Assembly (NCBI GenBank): GCA_020073015.1
Contig: JAIQFZ010000017.1
Span: 1 to 49,226 of the forward strand
DNA: 49,226 nt
Source of the DNA: Terriglobia bacterium
GTDB taxonomy: Bacteria > Acidobacteriota > Terriglobia > Terriglobales > Acidobacteriaceae
Reading direction: 5' to 3'
Shown here: piece by piece, positions 1 through 8,009 of the stretch
Position numbering within the stretch: position 1 is the first letter of the stretch
Layout of the letters: each line of letters begins with the position of its first letter
Notes under the pieces: model-generated
The model's input: the letters and a program-made list of their open reading frames with translations, nothing else
Database searches by the model: none
Told to the model about the DNA's origin: nothing
Made by a program: the position numbers and the translations under genes

Positions 1-1341
1 ATCTCCGACATTCTCAAGAAGACCGAGCAGTCCAAGCGCGTGCTGGAAGACGCCAGCGAAGGGTTCACGCTCGACGTGATCCGCGAGGACGAAGCCGGTA
101 ACGACGAGACCATCTCGATCGACAAGTTGACGGCGGGCGCGGGCGGGGACATGAGCCCGATTATCCGCCTGGTCGATACCACGATTTTCACTGCACTGCA
201 GCGGCGGGCGAGCGACATTCACATCGAGACGCGCGACGATTCGGTGGTCATCAAATTCCGTATTGACGGCGTGCTGACCAACGCCATGCCGCCCATCGGC
301 AAGGAGCATCACTCGACCATCATTTCGCGTATCAAGGTCATGAGCGAGCTCGATATTTCCGAGCGCCGCGTGCCGCAGGACGGCCGCTTCCGCGTCAAGT
401 ACAACCATCGGGCGATCGATTTCCGCGTTTCCATCATGCCGTCCATCCATGGCGAGGACGCCGTACTGCGCGTGCTCGACAAGGAATCGATGAGCGAAAA
501 GTTTAAGAAGCTCACGCTCGACGTGGTGGGCTTCGATGAGATTGATCTGCGCCGTTTCCGCCGCTACATCAAGGAACCGTACGGCATGGTGCTGGTCACC
601 GGGCCGACGGGCAGCGGCAAAACCACGACGCTCTACGCGGCGGTAAATGAGATCAAGACCGACGAAGACAAGATCATCACGATTGAAGATCCGGTCGAAT
701 ACCAGTTGCGCGGCATCACCCAGATTCCGGTGAACGAAAAGAAGGGACTGACGTTTGCCCGCGGTCTGCGGTCGATTTTGCGGCATGACCCGGACAAGAT
801 CATGGTGGGCGAAATCCGCGATACGGAGACGGCGCAGATCGCCATTCAGTCGGCGCTGACCGGACACCTGGTGTTCACCACCGTCCACGCCAATAACGTG
901 GTCGATGTGCTGGGACGCTTCCTGAACATGGGGGTCGAGCCCTACAACTTTGTTTCCGCGTTGAACTGCATCCTGGCGCAACGACTGGTCCGCCTGATTT
1001 GTGAATCGTGCCGCACGGCGGTGCATTATCCGGCGGAGGTGCTGGAGGCGAGCGGCCTGGATCCACAGCAGTGGGCGCAGGTACCACTCTATGAAGGCCA
1101 GGGATGCATCGAGTGCGCGGGAACTGGATTCCGCGGCCGGACGGCGATTCACGAACTGCTGGATTTAACGGACCGGATCCGGGAAATGATTTTGGCGAAG
1201 AAGCCGACGTCGGAAATCCGGCGCGCGGCCCGGGAAGAGGGCATGCGCTTCCTGCGGGAGTCGGCGCTGGATAAGGTGCGGAGCGGCGCGACCACACTGA
1301 AGGAAATCAACAAGGTCACCTTTATCGAGACTATGCGGTAG
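1..1341 (+). CDS. Type IV pilus / type II secretion assembly ATPase (PilB/GspE family), 5'-truncated
   Basis: Cytoplasmic hexameric ATPase that powers pilus or pseudopilus extension. The frame is open from base 1, so the N-terminal domain lies outside the window; a GTG at 40 is not a convincing start. Visible are the Walker A motif GPTGSGKTTT (601-630), the Asp box and Walker B with DPDKIMVGEIRD (787-822), and a zinc-binding tetracysteine made of CESC (1000-1011) and CIEC (1105-1116), typical of PilB/GspE and absent from PilT. It is followed by PilM-, PilN- and PilO-like genes, which fits either a type IV pilus or a type II secretion system; the sequence does not decide between them. Confidence 0.93.
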   Translation: MSDILKKTEQSKRVLEDASEGFTLDVIREDEAGNDETISIDKLTAGAGGDMSPIIRLVDTTIFTALQRRASDIHIETRDDSVVIKFRIDGVLTNAMPPIGKEHHSTIISRIKVMSELDISERRVPQDGRFRVKYNHRAIDFRVSIMPSIHGEDAVLRVLDKESMSEKFKKLTLDVVGFDEIDLRRFRRYIKEPYGMVLVTGPTGSGKTTTLYAAVNEIKTDEDKIITIEDPVEYQLRGITQIPVNEKKGLTFARGLRSILRHDPDKIMVGEIRDTETAQIAIQSALTGHLVFTTVHANNVVDVLGRFLNMGVEPYNFVSALNCILAQRLVRLICESCRTAVHYPAEVLEASGLDPQQWAQVPLYEGQGCIECAGTGFRGRTAIHELLDLTDRIREMILAKKPTSEIRRAAREEGMRFLRESALDKVRSGATTLKEINKVTFIETMR

Positions 1342-1520
1342 CGGACTTTGCTTCAGCGTGGCCGGGAGTGCAGTCCGCGCACCCGCCGAGGTAACTGTTC
1401 CCCTAGTGAAGGTGCGCGATATCATCAAGTTTTGGAGTGGATGGAGGGACGGTCGTCGCGCCAGTCCCGCCGGGCGGGGACGCCCGGCGCTCCATCATCC
1501 GAGGTAATTTCGATCCGCCG

Positions 1521-2417
1521 ATGAGTGTCACTTCCAAACACGTGCGTCGTCCGACGCTGGCTTGCGAAATCGCGGCCGACCGCATTTTGGCGGGGCGCGC
1601 CGCCGATGCTGGCCGGACGGTCGAAGTGTCGGCGGCGCGTGAACTGGCCCCGGGCACGGTGGTGCCCGACCTTATGGAATCGAACCTCCGCAACCGCTCG
1701 TCGGTGCGCCAGGCGATTGAGGACACCCTGGGTAATGTCGGCGGACGGACGAAAGATGTGATCGCGATTTTGCCGGATACGGCGGTGCGCGTGGTCCTGC
1801 TCGATTTTGAAACGCTGCCTTCGAAGCCAGATGAGGCCGAAGCGGTGGTCCGGTTTCGTCTGAAGAAGTCGCTGCCCTTCGACCTGGCGGAGGCGCGGGT
1901 TTCCTATCACGCGCAAACGGCAGGCAAAGGCATGCGGGCAGTTGCAGCCGTGGTCTTGAACAGCGTCCTCGAGGAATATGAATCGGCCTTCCGCGACGCG
2001 GGTTACAGCCCGGGAGTGGTCATGCCGTCGATGCTGGCGGCGCTGGGAGCGGCCGACGCGGAGCGGCCTACGCTGGTGGTCAAGGTGGACGCGCGAACGA
2101 TCAGCATTGCGATTCTCGACCAGGAGCAACTGCTGTTGTTCCGCACACTGGAGAATATGCGCGGAGTCACCATCACGGGCGATCAACTGGCCGAAGAAGT
2201 CTATCCTTCCGTCGTGTTCTTTCAGGACACCTACAACCTCAATATTGACCGCGTGTATGTTGCCGGCCTGCCGGAATCGGGCGGCGCGGCACCGGCGCTG
2301 AAATCGCAGACGGGCGCGCAGGTCGAAGAACTGGTGACCTCGTCACAAATCGGCTCCGCGACCGGCACGGTTCCGCGCTGGCGGATGGCCGGCGTGGTGG
2401 GAGCATTGATCTCATAA
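1521..2417 (+). CDS. pilM: PilM-like actin-fold pilus assembly protein
   Basis: About 298 residues. PilM is a cytoplasmic FtsA/actin-like protein that binds the N-terminal tail of PilN on the inner face of the membrane. The protein shows ribonuclease-H-like strand patterns (AILPDTAVRVVLLDF, TLVVKVDARTISIAIL) and a repeated acidic RFRLKKSLPF-type segment seen in PilM relatives. I chose the ATG at 1521 over the in-frame GTG at 1437 because the intervening stretch is proline/glycine rich and unlike the family. The protein is shorter than proteobacterial PilM (about 350) and diverged. It ends one base before pilN begins, so the genes are co-transcribed. The PilM assignment rests partly on position. 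Confidence 0.75.
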   Translation: MSVTSKHVRRPTLACEIAADRILAGRAADAGRTVEVSAARELAPGTVVPDLMESNLRNRSSVRQAIEDTLGNVGGRTKDVIAILPDTAVRVVLLDFETLPSKPDEAEAVVRFRLKKSLPFDLAEARVSYHAQTAGKGMRAVAAVVLNSVLEEYESAFRDAGYSPGVVMPSMLAALGAADAERPTLVVKVDARTISIAILDQEQLLLFRTLENMRGVTITGDQLAEEVYPSVVFFQDTYNLNIDRVYVAGLPESGGAAPALKSQTGAQVEELVTSSQIGSATGTVPRWRMAGVVGALIS

Positions 2418-2418
2418 C

Positions 2419-3003
2419 ATGCGCCTCGATATCAATCTCGCAACCCGGCCCTACGAAGATGCCCGCGAATTCTGGTCGCGCTGGGGCCTGGGCGTTGGAG
2501 TGCTGGGCCTTTTGACGCTGATCCTGCTGGGCTTGACCATCCGCGGCTGGGTCAATGCTGGGAGAGACCGGCGCGCGATCGCCGAGTTACAGGCGCAGAT
2601 CCACGAGCGCGATACCGAGCGCGCGAGCGCGCAGGCGTTCCTGGAAATGGCGGCCAACCGCAGTACGCGCGACCAGTCGCAGTTCCTCAACGGGCTGATC
2701 CAGCGCAAGTCGTTTTCCTGGACACGCGTGTTTGAAGATCTGGAACGCGTGATGCCGGCGAGACTGCACGTGGTCTCGCTGCGGCCGGAACTGAACGATC
2801 AGAATCAGGTAGAACTGGAAATGAAAGTCGTGGGTGAGACGCGCGCCGAGGCCGTGGACCTGGTCCACCGCATGGAAGGCTCCAAACATTTTCAGGGATC
2901 GCAATTGGTGCAGGAAGCGCAAACAGGGGACAACGCGGCCTCGGTGATCGCCACCGTATCCGCGATCTATGTGCCCGATCCGGCAGACCGGGGTGGAAAG
3001 TAA
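2419..3003 (+). CDS. pilN: PilN-like inner-membrane assembly protein
   Basis: 194 residues. It opens with RLDINLATRPYED, matching the conserved INLLPYR-type N-terminal motif through which PilN contacts PilM. One membrane helix follows at about residues 25-43, then a coiled coil (about 45-75) and a periplasmic ferredoxin-like domain (ERVMPARLHVVSLRP). PilN and PilO form the alignment complex linking the cytoplasmic motor to the secretin. The stop codon overlaps the start of the next gene (3003), so translation is probably coupled. Confidence 0.82.
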   Translation: MRLDINLATRPYEDAREFWSRWGLGVGVLGLLTLILLGLTIRGWVNAGRDRRAIAELQAQIHERDTERASAQAFLEMAANRSTRDQSQFLNGLIQRKSFSWTRVFEDLERVMPARLHVVSLRPELNDQNQVELEMKVVGETRAEAVDLVHRMEGSKHFQGSQLVQEAQTGDNAASVIATVSAIYVPDPADRGGK

Positions 3004-3551
3004 TGGCCGACCTGCAGCATTCCCGCCGCACGCTGAAGATTGTGATCGCCGTGATGGTGGCGATTGATGTCATCGCGGCGGCGGTGCTGTTCTCGCCCCT
3101 GGTGGGCTCGTCGGAATCGCGGCGGCTCCAGATGAATCAACTGGCGGCGGAATTGAAAAAAAAGACGCACGACGTCCAACCCTTGCGGGGCATGGATAAG
3201 AAGGTCGCTCTGGCGAAAAGCGAGATTCCACAGTTTTACCGCGACCGTTTTGCGGCGCAGGATTCCGATATTGCGCAGGAACTGGGCAAGCTGGCCTCGG
3301 CCAGCGGCGTCAAAATCCAGCAGGCAAAATATAAGCAAGAAGATGCGGAGAGCTCCGGCCTGATCGTTCCGGTTGCGATCGAGGGCAATTTTGCGGGGGA
3401 CTACCTGCAACTGGTGCGCTTCATCAACTCGCTGGAGCGTTCGAAATTGTTCATTAGCGTGGACAGTGTGGCCCTGGCGGGCGAAGGGGCCGGGCCGGTG
3501 CGGCTGCAAGTCAGCATGCACAGTTATCTGTATCTGCGTTCAGGGGCTTAG
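3003..3551 (+). CDS. pilO: PilO-like inner-membrane assembly protein
   Basis: 182 residues: a short cytoplasmic tail, one membrane helix (about 12-32), a coiled coil (LQMNQLAAELKKKTHDVQP) and a C-terminal ferredoxin-like periplasmic domain (EGNFAGDYLQLVRFINSLER), the domain order of PilO/GspM. Its partner PilN lies directly upstream with start and stop overlapping. It should form the PilN-PilO heterodimer in the periplasm. Confidence 0.82.
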   Translation: MADLQHSRRTLKIVIAVMVAIDVIAAAVLFSPLVGSSESRRLQMNQLAAELKKKTHDVQPLRGMDKKVALAKSEIPQFYRDRFAAQDSDIAQELGKLASASGVKIQQAKYKQEDAESSGLIVPVAIEGNFAGDYLQLVRFINSLERSKLFISVDSVALAGEGAGPVRLQVSMHSYLYLRSGA

Positions 3552-4139
3552 GTGAAACTGGGAACCGAAAACCGCAAGCAAGTCATCGTGCTGGCCGTGT
3601 TGGGCGGGCTCGCACTACTGCTGCTGGCGCGCACGTTCTGGCCCTCGGAACCGGTGACGCCGGTGTCGCAGACGGTATCGACCGGCCCGAGTAAGCCGAG
3701 CACGCGGCGCACGGCTTCCGGAAAACTGGTGGCCGTGACGGAGCCGCGCCTGGATCCAACGCTCGACTTCGACTCGCTCCACCGGAGTGAGCAGATTAAG
3801 TACGCAGGGAATGGAAGAAATATTTTTGTGGCCGGTTCGCTGCCGGTTCCTCACGACAGCGGAGCCACAGACCAGAAAAAGCTCATCGCTGAGATTCCCC
3901 CGCCGCCCCTAATCCCGCCTCCGCCCCCGATCACGCTCAAGTTCTTCGGCTTTGCGAACAAGCCGGGAGAGGCGAAGAAAGTATTCCTGGTTCAGGGGGA
4001 AGACGTTTTTATCGCGGGCGAAGGCGACATCGTGGACCGCCGCTACCGCATTCTGCACATCTCGACTACGCCGCCGTCGGTGGACGTGGAGGACGTGCTG
4101 AACAACAACCGGCAGAGCCTGCCGATGGTTCAGGGATAG
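3552..4139 (+). CDS. PilP/GspC-like periplasmic connector protein
   Basis: 195 residues from a GTG start directly after the pilO stop. An N-terminal membrane helix (about 11-27) is followed by a low-complexity linker, a proline-rich stretch (IPPPPLIPPPPPITLKFFG) and a small beta domain (KVFLVQGEDVFIAGEGD...YRILHIS) resembling the homology-region domain of GspC/PilP, which binds the secretin. PilP is normally a lipoprotein, whereas this protein has a membrane anchor and no lipobox, so it is closer in architecture to GspC. The function is inferred from the fold pattern and the position after PilO. Confidence 0.65.
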   Translation: MKLGTENRKQVIVLAVLGGLALLLLARTFWPSEPVTPVSQTVSTGPSKPSTRRTASGKLVAVTEPRLDPTLDFDSLHRSEQIKYAGNGRNIFVAGSLPVPHDSGATDQKKLIAEIPPPPLIPPPPPITLKFFGFANKPGEAKKVFLVQGEDVFIAGEGDIVDRRYRILHISTTPPSVDVEDVLNNNRQSLPMVQG

Positions 4140-4144
4140 GGCAA

Positions 4145-4227
4145 TTGGTAATTTGTGATTTGTAATTTGAAAAAAATTGAGAGTCGCTATGTACCGCGGT
4201 TTTAAATTACGAGATCACAAGATTACC
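4145..4227. repeat. AT-rich inverted repeat spanning a pseudopilin start codon
   Basis: Two arms of about 28 bases (roughly 4145-4172 and 4200-4227) are near reverse complements, both built on ttggtaat..ttgtgat..gtaattt, with about four differences. The arms bracket the ATG at 4189. The region is strikingly AT-rich compared with its surroundings. The second arm is translated as part of the leader of the downstream gene. Confidence 0.75.
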
Positions 4228-5073
4228 AAACTACAAAATCGCTCCCGCGGTTACATTCTCATCACCCTGATGTTGTTCCTGTCGCTGTTGGCGATTGCAG
4301 CCCTGGCCGTGCTTCCCGATGTTGTGTTTCAGATCAAGCGGGATCGCGAGGAAGAACTGATCCACCGGGGGCTTGGCTACTCGCGTGGCGTCCGCCGCTA
4401 TTACAAGAAATTCGGCCGATATCCAACCCGGATCGAAGAACTGGAAGATACCAACAACCTGCGTTTTATCCGGAAGCGCTACAAGGATCCGATCACGGGA
4501 GCAGACTTCAAGATTCTGCGGATGGGCGATGTCGGCCTAGGCAGCGGACTGATGCTGGGCGGGACTCCAGGCCAGAACCTCCCGGGAGCACCCGGGGGCA
4601 CACTCTCCGGTCGGGGCACGACCGGCAGCAACCCCGGACTCGGAACTGGCCAACAGATTCAGGTGACGAATACGGGCGTCGGTAATGCTGCCGGCAGCGA
4701 TTCGGGTAACCCGTCGGTTACGCCGACCAACCCGGACTCCGCCGGATCCAGCGACACCTCGAGTTCAACGCAGCAGGTGTTCGGCGGCGGACCGATGCTG
4801 GGGGTGGTCAGCACGAACAAAGGGAAAACCATCCGGGAGTTCTGCAGCAAGAGCCACTACAAGGACTGGTATTTCATCTACGACCCCAGCAGCGACCGCG
4901 GCGGAGGGATCAATTCGCCGTGGTGCCCGGGTCAGGTCAACCAAGCATTCGGCGCCAATCCCACGCCGCCGCCCACGGGCACACCATCGCCGCCCAACAC
5001 TGGAGCGCCAGGCACAGTACCGGCGACGCCGAATCAGCCGAATCCTGAGGGCGATCTGCCAGTCCAGCAGTAA
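4189..5073 (+). CDS. Pseudopilin-like protein with atypical prepilin signal and Gly/Pro-rich tail
   Basis: 294 residues from the ATG at 4189. After a basic leader of 21 residues comes Gly then YILITLMLFLSLLAIAALA, a class III signal (prepilin peptidase cuts after Gly). The usual Glu at mature position 5 is Thr here, as in GspK-type minor pseudopilins. A pseudopilin-like core follows (YYKKFGRYPTRIEELE, RYKDPITGADFKIL), then a long low-complexity Gly/Ser/Pro region and a terminal Pro-rich tail. It closes the pil operon and is followed by a terminator. Much of the leader is encoded by one arm of an inverted repeat, so the translation start deserves checking. It is probably a minor pseudopilin of the adjacent system. 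Confidence 0.68.
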   Translation: MYRGFKLRDHKITKLQNRSRGYILITLMLFLSLLAIAALAVLPDVVFQIKRDREEELIHRGLGYSRGVRRYYKKFGRYPTRIEELEDTNNLRFIRKRYKDPITGADFKILRMGDVGLGSGLMLGGTPGQNLPGAPGGTLSGRGTTGSNPGLGTGQQIQVTNTGVGNAAGSDSGNPSVTPTNPDSAGSSDTSSSTQQVFGGGPMLGVVSTNKGKTIREFCSKSHYKDWYFIYDPSSDRGGGINSPWCPGQVNQAFGANPTPPPTGTPSPPNTGAPGTVPATPNQPNPEGDLPVQQ

Positions 5074-5086
5074 ATCCCGACAAAGG

Positions 5087-5113
5087 AAAAGCCCCGCATC
5101 GAGCGGGGCTTTC
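5087..5113. terminator. Bidirectional rho-independent terminator
   Basis: A perfect 7-bp stem gccccgc / gcggggc with loop atcga is preceded by aaaa and followed by ttt. It lies between the convergent pseudopilin gene (ending 5073) and the erpA-like gene (ending 5130), so it can serve both strands. Confidence 0.9.
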
Positions 5114-5129
5114 AGACAATCCACAAGAA

Positions 5130-5495
5130 CTATACGTTAAAGGAAGAGCCGCAACCGCAGGTGCTTTTCACGTTCGGGTTCTCAAACTTGAAGCCCGCAC
5201 CCTCCAGGGTTTCGACGTAATCCACGCGCGCGCCGGTGAGATACATCAGGGAGGTGGCGTCGACGTACACCTTCAGGCCTTCCATATCGAACACCTTGTC
5301 CATCATGCCGGCGCCGTTCTCGAACGCCATGGAATACTGGAAGCCGGAGCAACCGCCGCCGACCACCGAGAGCCGCAATCCCGCCGGAACCGGATTCTGT
5401 GAAGCCATGATTTCCTTGACCTTGGAGATCGCGCTCGGGGTCAGGATTACCGGCGTGGTTTTGGGCTGAACTTCGGGTGTGGTGGTGGTTGCCAT
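5130..5495 (-). CDS. erpA: HesB/IscA/ErpA-type iron-sulfur cluster carrier
   Basis: 121-residue A-type carrier that accepts Fe-S clusters and passes them to apoproteins in the cytoplasm. The three conserved cysteines are present: GGGCSGFQY (Cys49) and the C-terminal STCGCGSSF pair (Cys113, Cys115). The ATG at 5495 is preceded by AGAGGAGA at good spacing and by an N-terminal Thr-rich tail; a longer frame runs upstream but lacks family similarity. Many Fe-S proteins are encoded in this window (hydrogenase, molybdenum hydroxylase), but there is no operon link. Confidence 0.93.
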   Translation of the reverse strand: MATTTTPEVQPKTTPVILTPSAISKVKEIMASQNPVPAGLRLSVVGGGCSGFQYSMAFENGAGMMDKVFDMEGLKVYVDATSLMYLTGARVDYVETLEGAGFKFENPNVKSTCGCGSSFNV

Positions 5496-5755
5496 CTGGA
5501 TAATCTCCTCTAGAGCGTGATTATAGCAAACGCTTGGGGGCGTTCCCCCGCAGACCTTCAAGCCACCAGTTGCAAGCCCGGTGACCTTTGTGTTTGGATG
5601 CGGCCCGACCCGGGAAGGTCGCACCCTCTTGCCAATGGGTCTATAATCGAAGCCAGTAAGGGCCCTTACCCGGAACCGTCGGCGAACCAGACGGCTTTGC
5701 TGGACGGTTGGAGGCAACTTCGGGAATTGGCTCGATCTCAGCTCCGAGGTGGCAT
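5496..5755 (+). promoter_or_regulatory. Divergent intergenic region with a TATAAT box
   Basis: 260 bases between the divergent erpA-like gene and a small membrane protein gene. A perfect TATAAT lies at 5642-5647, but no good -35 is found 16-18 bases upstream, so it is only a possible -10 for the rightward gene. I see nothing else. Confidence 0.3.
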
Positions 5756-6037
5756 ATGTCTCCTATGGTCGGGCTGCTGATCGCGTGGGGTGTTCTGACC
5801 GCGATCCTCATCATCCTCCTGATCTATAAAAGCACTCTCACCATGCACGAGGACGATCAGCTCTTTCTGAACGATTCCGAGTCGCACATGGAGAAAGAGC
5901 AGGTGGAAATCCTCAGCAAGGTGAACAAGATCACCCCCATCGTGAAAGTGCTGGGGGCGGTGTCAGGGGTCATGATCCTGGTCATTGCCGGCCTGTTCAT
6001 CTACCAGGGCTTGTCGATCGCAACCACCGCGCAATAG
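5756..6037 (+). CDS. Small two-helix membrane protein of unknown function
   Basis: 93 residues. The ATG at 5756 has GAGGTGG (5746-5752) just upstream, which decides the start over an in-frame upstream ATG at 5708. It has two hydrophobic segments (about residues 4-24 and 66-87) separated by an acidic cytoplasmic or periplasmic loop of about 40 residues (MHEDDQLFLNDSESHMEKEQ). I do not recognise a family. It stands alone between erpA and a flavoprotein gene. Confidence 0.7.
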   Translation: MSPMVGLLIAWGVLTAILIILLIYKSTLTMHEDDQLFLNDSESHMEKEQVEILSKVNKITPIVKVLGAVSGVMILVIAGLFIYQGLSIATTAQ

Positions 6038-6166
6038 GCGGGCCTCGGAGATTGCGGGAGATCTTCTGTAAACTTCGACCAGGGGATCGCCGCCTGGAAG
6101 AAGTGGTGCAGGGTTGCGACTCGCTGACCTGCGGGCTTTCGCTTGCGTTAAAGTCCGTGCTCCAGA

Positions 6167-7363
6167 ATGGATACGCCACTTCCCATCGTGATAGTCGGAG
6201 GCGGGCCTGCGGGTGCTCTCGCGGGGGAACGGCTGGCGCGCGGAAATCGGAACGTCCTCCTCTTTGACGAGAAGCTGGCCTGGGAAAAGCCCTGCGGCGG
6301 CGGAATCACGCACAAGGCGCTGACCCAATATCCCTTCCTGGCGGAAGCGGAATCCCACCACAACCCGGTCGCACATTGCGAACTGATCAGCCCATCCGGA
6401 CAGCGGGTGCGGTTTTACATGCAGTATCCGGTGGCGATCTTCTCGCGCTTGGCGCTGAATGAATTGCTGCTGGAACGCGCGCGGGCCGCGGGTGTGGAAT
6501 TGCGTAAGGAGCGGGTCACCCGGATTTCAGGCGTCGATGGAGACTGGCGGCTGACCACGCCCACGGGTGAATACCGCGCCGTGTATCTGATTCTGGCGGC
6601 TGGGGCGCGTAATCCTTTTCGGGCGCAGTTCCTGTCCCCGATTTCGCCGGACGATCTTCTGATCACCGCGGGATACTTCATCCCTGGCCGCAGTTCATTG
6701 ATGCAGATTCAGTTTCTGAAGGGGATCACCGGTTACATCTGGGTCTTCCCTCGTCCGGATCACGTGTCCGCCGGGATCGCGGGCAAGATGGGCGAGACCT
6801 CAACCGCTGAGTTGAGGCGAACGCTGGAGCGATGGCTGGAAGAGAACAGTTTTTCCTTAGAGGGAGCGCGCTTCTTTTCGCATATTCTCCCTGCCCTCCG
6901 TTCGCGGACACTGGAGACGCTCGAAGTGTGTGGCGAAGGCTGGGCGATGGTAGGCGACAGCGCCGGCCTGGTGGACCCAATAACCGGAGAAGGTCTGTAC
7001 TACGCGCTTCGGTCGGCGGAGTTGTGCGCTCAAGCCTTGCTGGCGGAGCGTCCTGCAGGGTACAAGGTTCAACTAGAAGAAGAGATTCTTCCCGAACTCA
7101 GGCTGGCAGCGCGCGTCTCGCAGCGCTTTTATGGCGGGCAGGTCTTCGGCGAGAGTGTGCTGGAGCGGATGGTGTCACTCACCTCGCAGAGCGAAAGTTT
7201 TCGGGTCCTGATGAGCGATCTCTTCGCCGGAATTCAGGGCTATCGCGATTTGCGGTCGCGGCTCTACCGCAGTCTGCCGTCTCTCATGGCGGAAGGCCTG
7301 GCGGCAACACTGCGGCTGCCGTGGAGCGGATCAGGCTTGGCCACCGACCCGTTCGCCGAATAA
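6167..7363 (+). CDS. Geranylgeranyl reductase family FAD-dependent oxidoreductase
   Basis: 398 residues. The N-terminus carries the FAD Rossmann motif GGGPAGA (11-17), and residues 42-46 are PCGGG, the signature of the geranylgeranyl/digeranylgeranyl reductase branch of the PHBH-like flavoproteins. The second FAD motif VGDSAGLVDPITGEG lies near residues 255-270. Such enzymes reduce isoprenoid double bonds in lipids, quinones or chlorophyll side chains, and many bacterial members have unknown substrates. The gene is monocistronic as far as can be seen. Menaquinone or lipid side-chain reduction is a reasonable guess only. Confidence 0.85.
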   Translation: MDTPLPIVIVGGGPAGALAGERLARGNRNVLLFDEKLAWEKPCGGGITHKALTQYPFLAEAESHHNPVAHCELISPSGQRVRFYMQYPVAIFSRLALNELLLERARAAGVELRKERVTRISGVDGDWRLTTPTGEYRAVYLILAAGARNPFRAQFLSPISPDDLLITAGYFIPGRSSLMQIQFLKGITGYIWVFPRPDHVSAGIAGKMGETSTAELRRTLERWLEENSFSLEGARFFSHILPALRSRTLETLEVCGEGWAMVGDSAGLVDPITGEGLYYALRSAELCAQALLAERPAGYKVQLEEEILPELRLAARVSQRFYGGQVFGESVLERMVSLTSQSESFRVLMSDLFAGIQGYRDLRSRLYRSLPSLMAEGLAATLRLPWSGSGLATDPFAE

Positions 7364-7369
7364 AGTAGC

Positions 7370-7386
7370 GCCGGCACCTTGCCGGC
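7370..7386. repeat. Short perfect hairpin after a stop codon
   Basis: GCCGGCA, loop CCT, TGCCGGC: a 7-bp stem starting 6 bases after the stop of the flavoprotein gene. There is no T tract, so it is more likely an intergenic palindromic repeat than a classical terminator, although it may still slow transcription. Confidence 0.55.
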
Positions 7387-7401
7387 TGTCCGGAGAGCCT
7401 G

Positions 7402-7420
7402 CCCTGAGCTTGTCGAAGGG
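7402..7420. repeat. CCCTGAGCTTGTCGAAGGG dispersed palindromic element
   Basis: This 19-base imperfect palindrome is a sequence I recognise as recurring in intergenic regions of many unrelated bacteria. It lies in the gap between the convergent flavoprotein and peroxiredoxin genes. It has only one copy in this window. Confidence 0.55.
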
Positions 7421-7461
7421 GCGCCTCGCCCTCCGACCTCACCGAAATCACGCCACCAAGA

Positions 7462-7929
7462 TCAGGCCGCCTTCTCCTGCAGAGTCTTGATGTCGTCGAG
7501 CAGAACCCTTTCGTGTCCCTCGGGACTCACCTTCTCGTACACCCTGCGGATAGCGCCCTTGGGATCGACTACAAAACTGGTGCGCTCCCAGAACTTCATT
7601 CCCTTCCATTCGGACTGGCCGATGCCGAGAGCTTTCATCAGGCTGGCGTCGGGATCGGAGAGCAGGTCGATGGTGAAGGCGAACTTGTTGCAGAAGTTCT
7701 TGTGCGAAGCGACGTCATCGGCGCTCACGCCAAGGACTTTGATCCCGGCGGCGTCGAAGTCGGCCTTGGTCGCGGTAAACGATTTTCCCTGGATCGTGCA
7801 GCCGGGCGTGTCGTCTTTGGGATAGAAGTAGACAACCAGCCATTGCCCAGCGAAGTCGCTTAGCCTGGTGATTGTGCCGTCCTGGTTGGGAAGCGAGAAA
7901 TTCGGGAAGGGATTGCCGGCAGGAAGCAT
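7462..7929 (-). CDS. bcp: Peroxiredoxin, BCP/PrxQ (AhpC/TSA) family
   Basis: 155-residue thiol peroxidase reducing H2O2 and organic hydroperoxides in the cytoplasm. The peroxidatic motif PKDDTPGCT is present (Cys44). The resolving Cys usually found five residues later in BCP is absent (GCTIQGKSF); another Cys in NFCNKF could act instead, or the enzyme may be 1-Cys. AAAGGAC lies upstream of the ATG at 7929. It is followed on the same strand upstream by a VOC-family gene, but an intervening palindrome makes one operon uncertain. Confidence 0.92.
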   Translation of the reverse strand: MLPAGNPFPNFSLPNQDGTITRLSDFAGQWLVVYFYPKDDTPGCTIQGKSFTATKADFDAAGIKVLGVSADDVASHKNFCNKFAFTIDLLSDPDASLMKALGIGQSEWKGMKFWERTSFVVDPKGAIRRVYEKVSPEGHERVLLDDIKTLQEKAA

Positions 7930-7975
7930 GGTAAGTCCTTTCTAAGAGCGGAGTGATTGTAGCAGGGCCGTGTGG

Positions 7976-7995
7976 CGCGGGCATTCCTGCCCGCG
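7976..7995. repeat. Palindromic repeat with GGAA loop
   Basis: An 8-bp perfect stem, cgcgggca / tgcccgcg, closes a ttcc loop (GGAA on the minus strand). It lies between two minus-strand genes. The core CA-GGAR-TG recurs at 38251-38270, and a degraded copy lies near 8605-8637. Confidence 0.65.
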
Positions 7996-8009
7996 ACGTG
8001 CGCAAGCTC

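Noticed and set aside
1437-1520. N-terminal extension of the PilM-like protein from GTG 1437
   Set aside because: The added residues are Gly/Pro-rich and unlike PilM; ATG 1521 gives the expected start.
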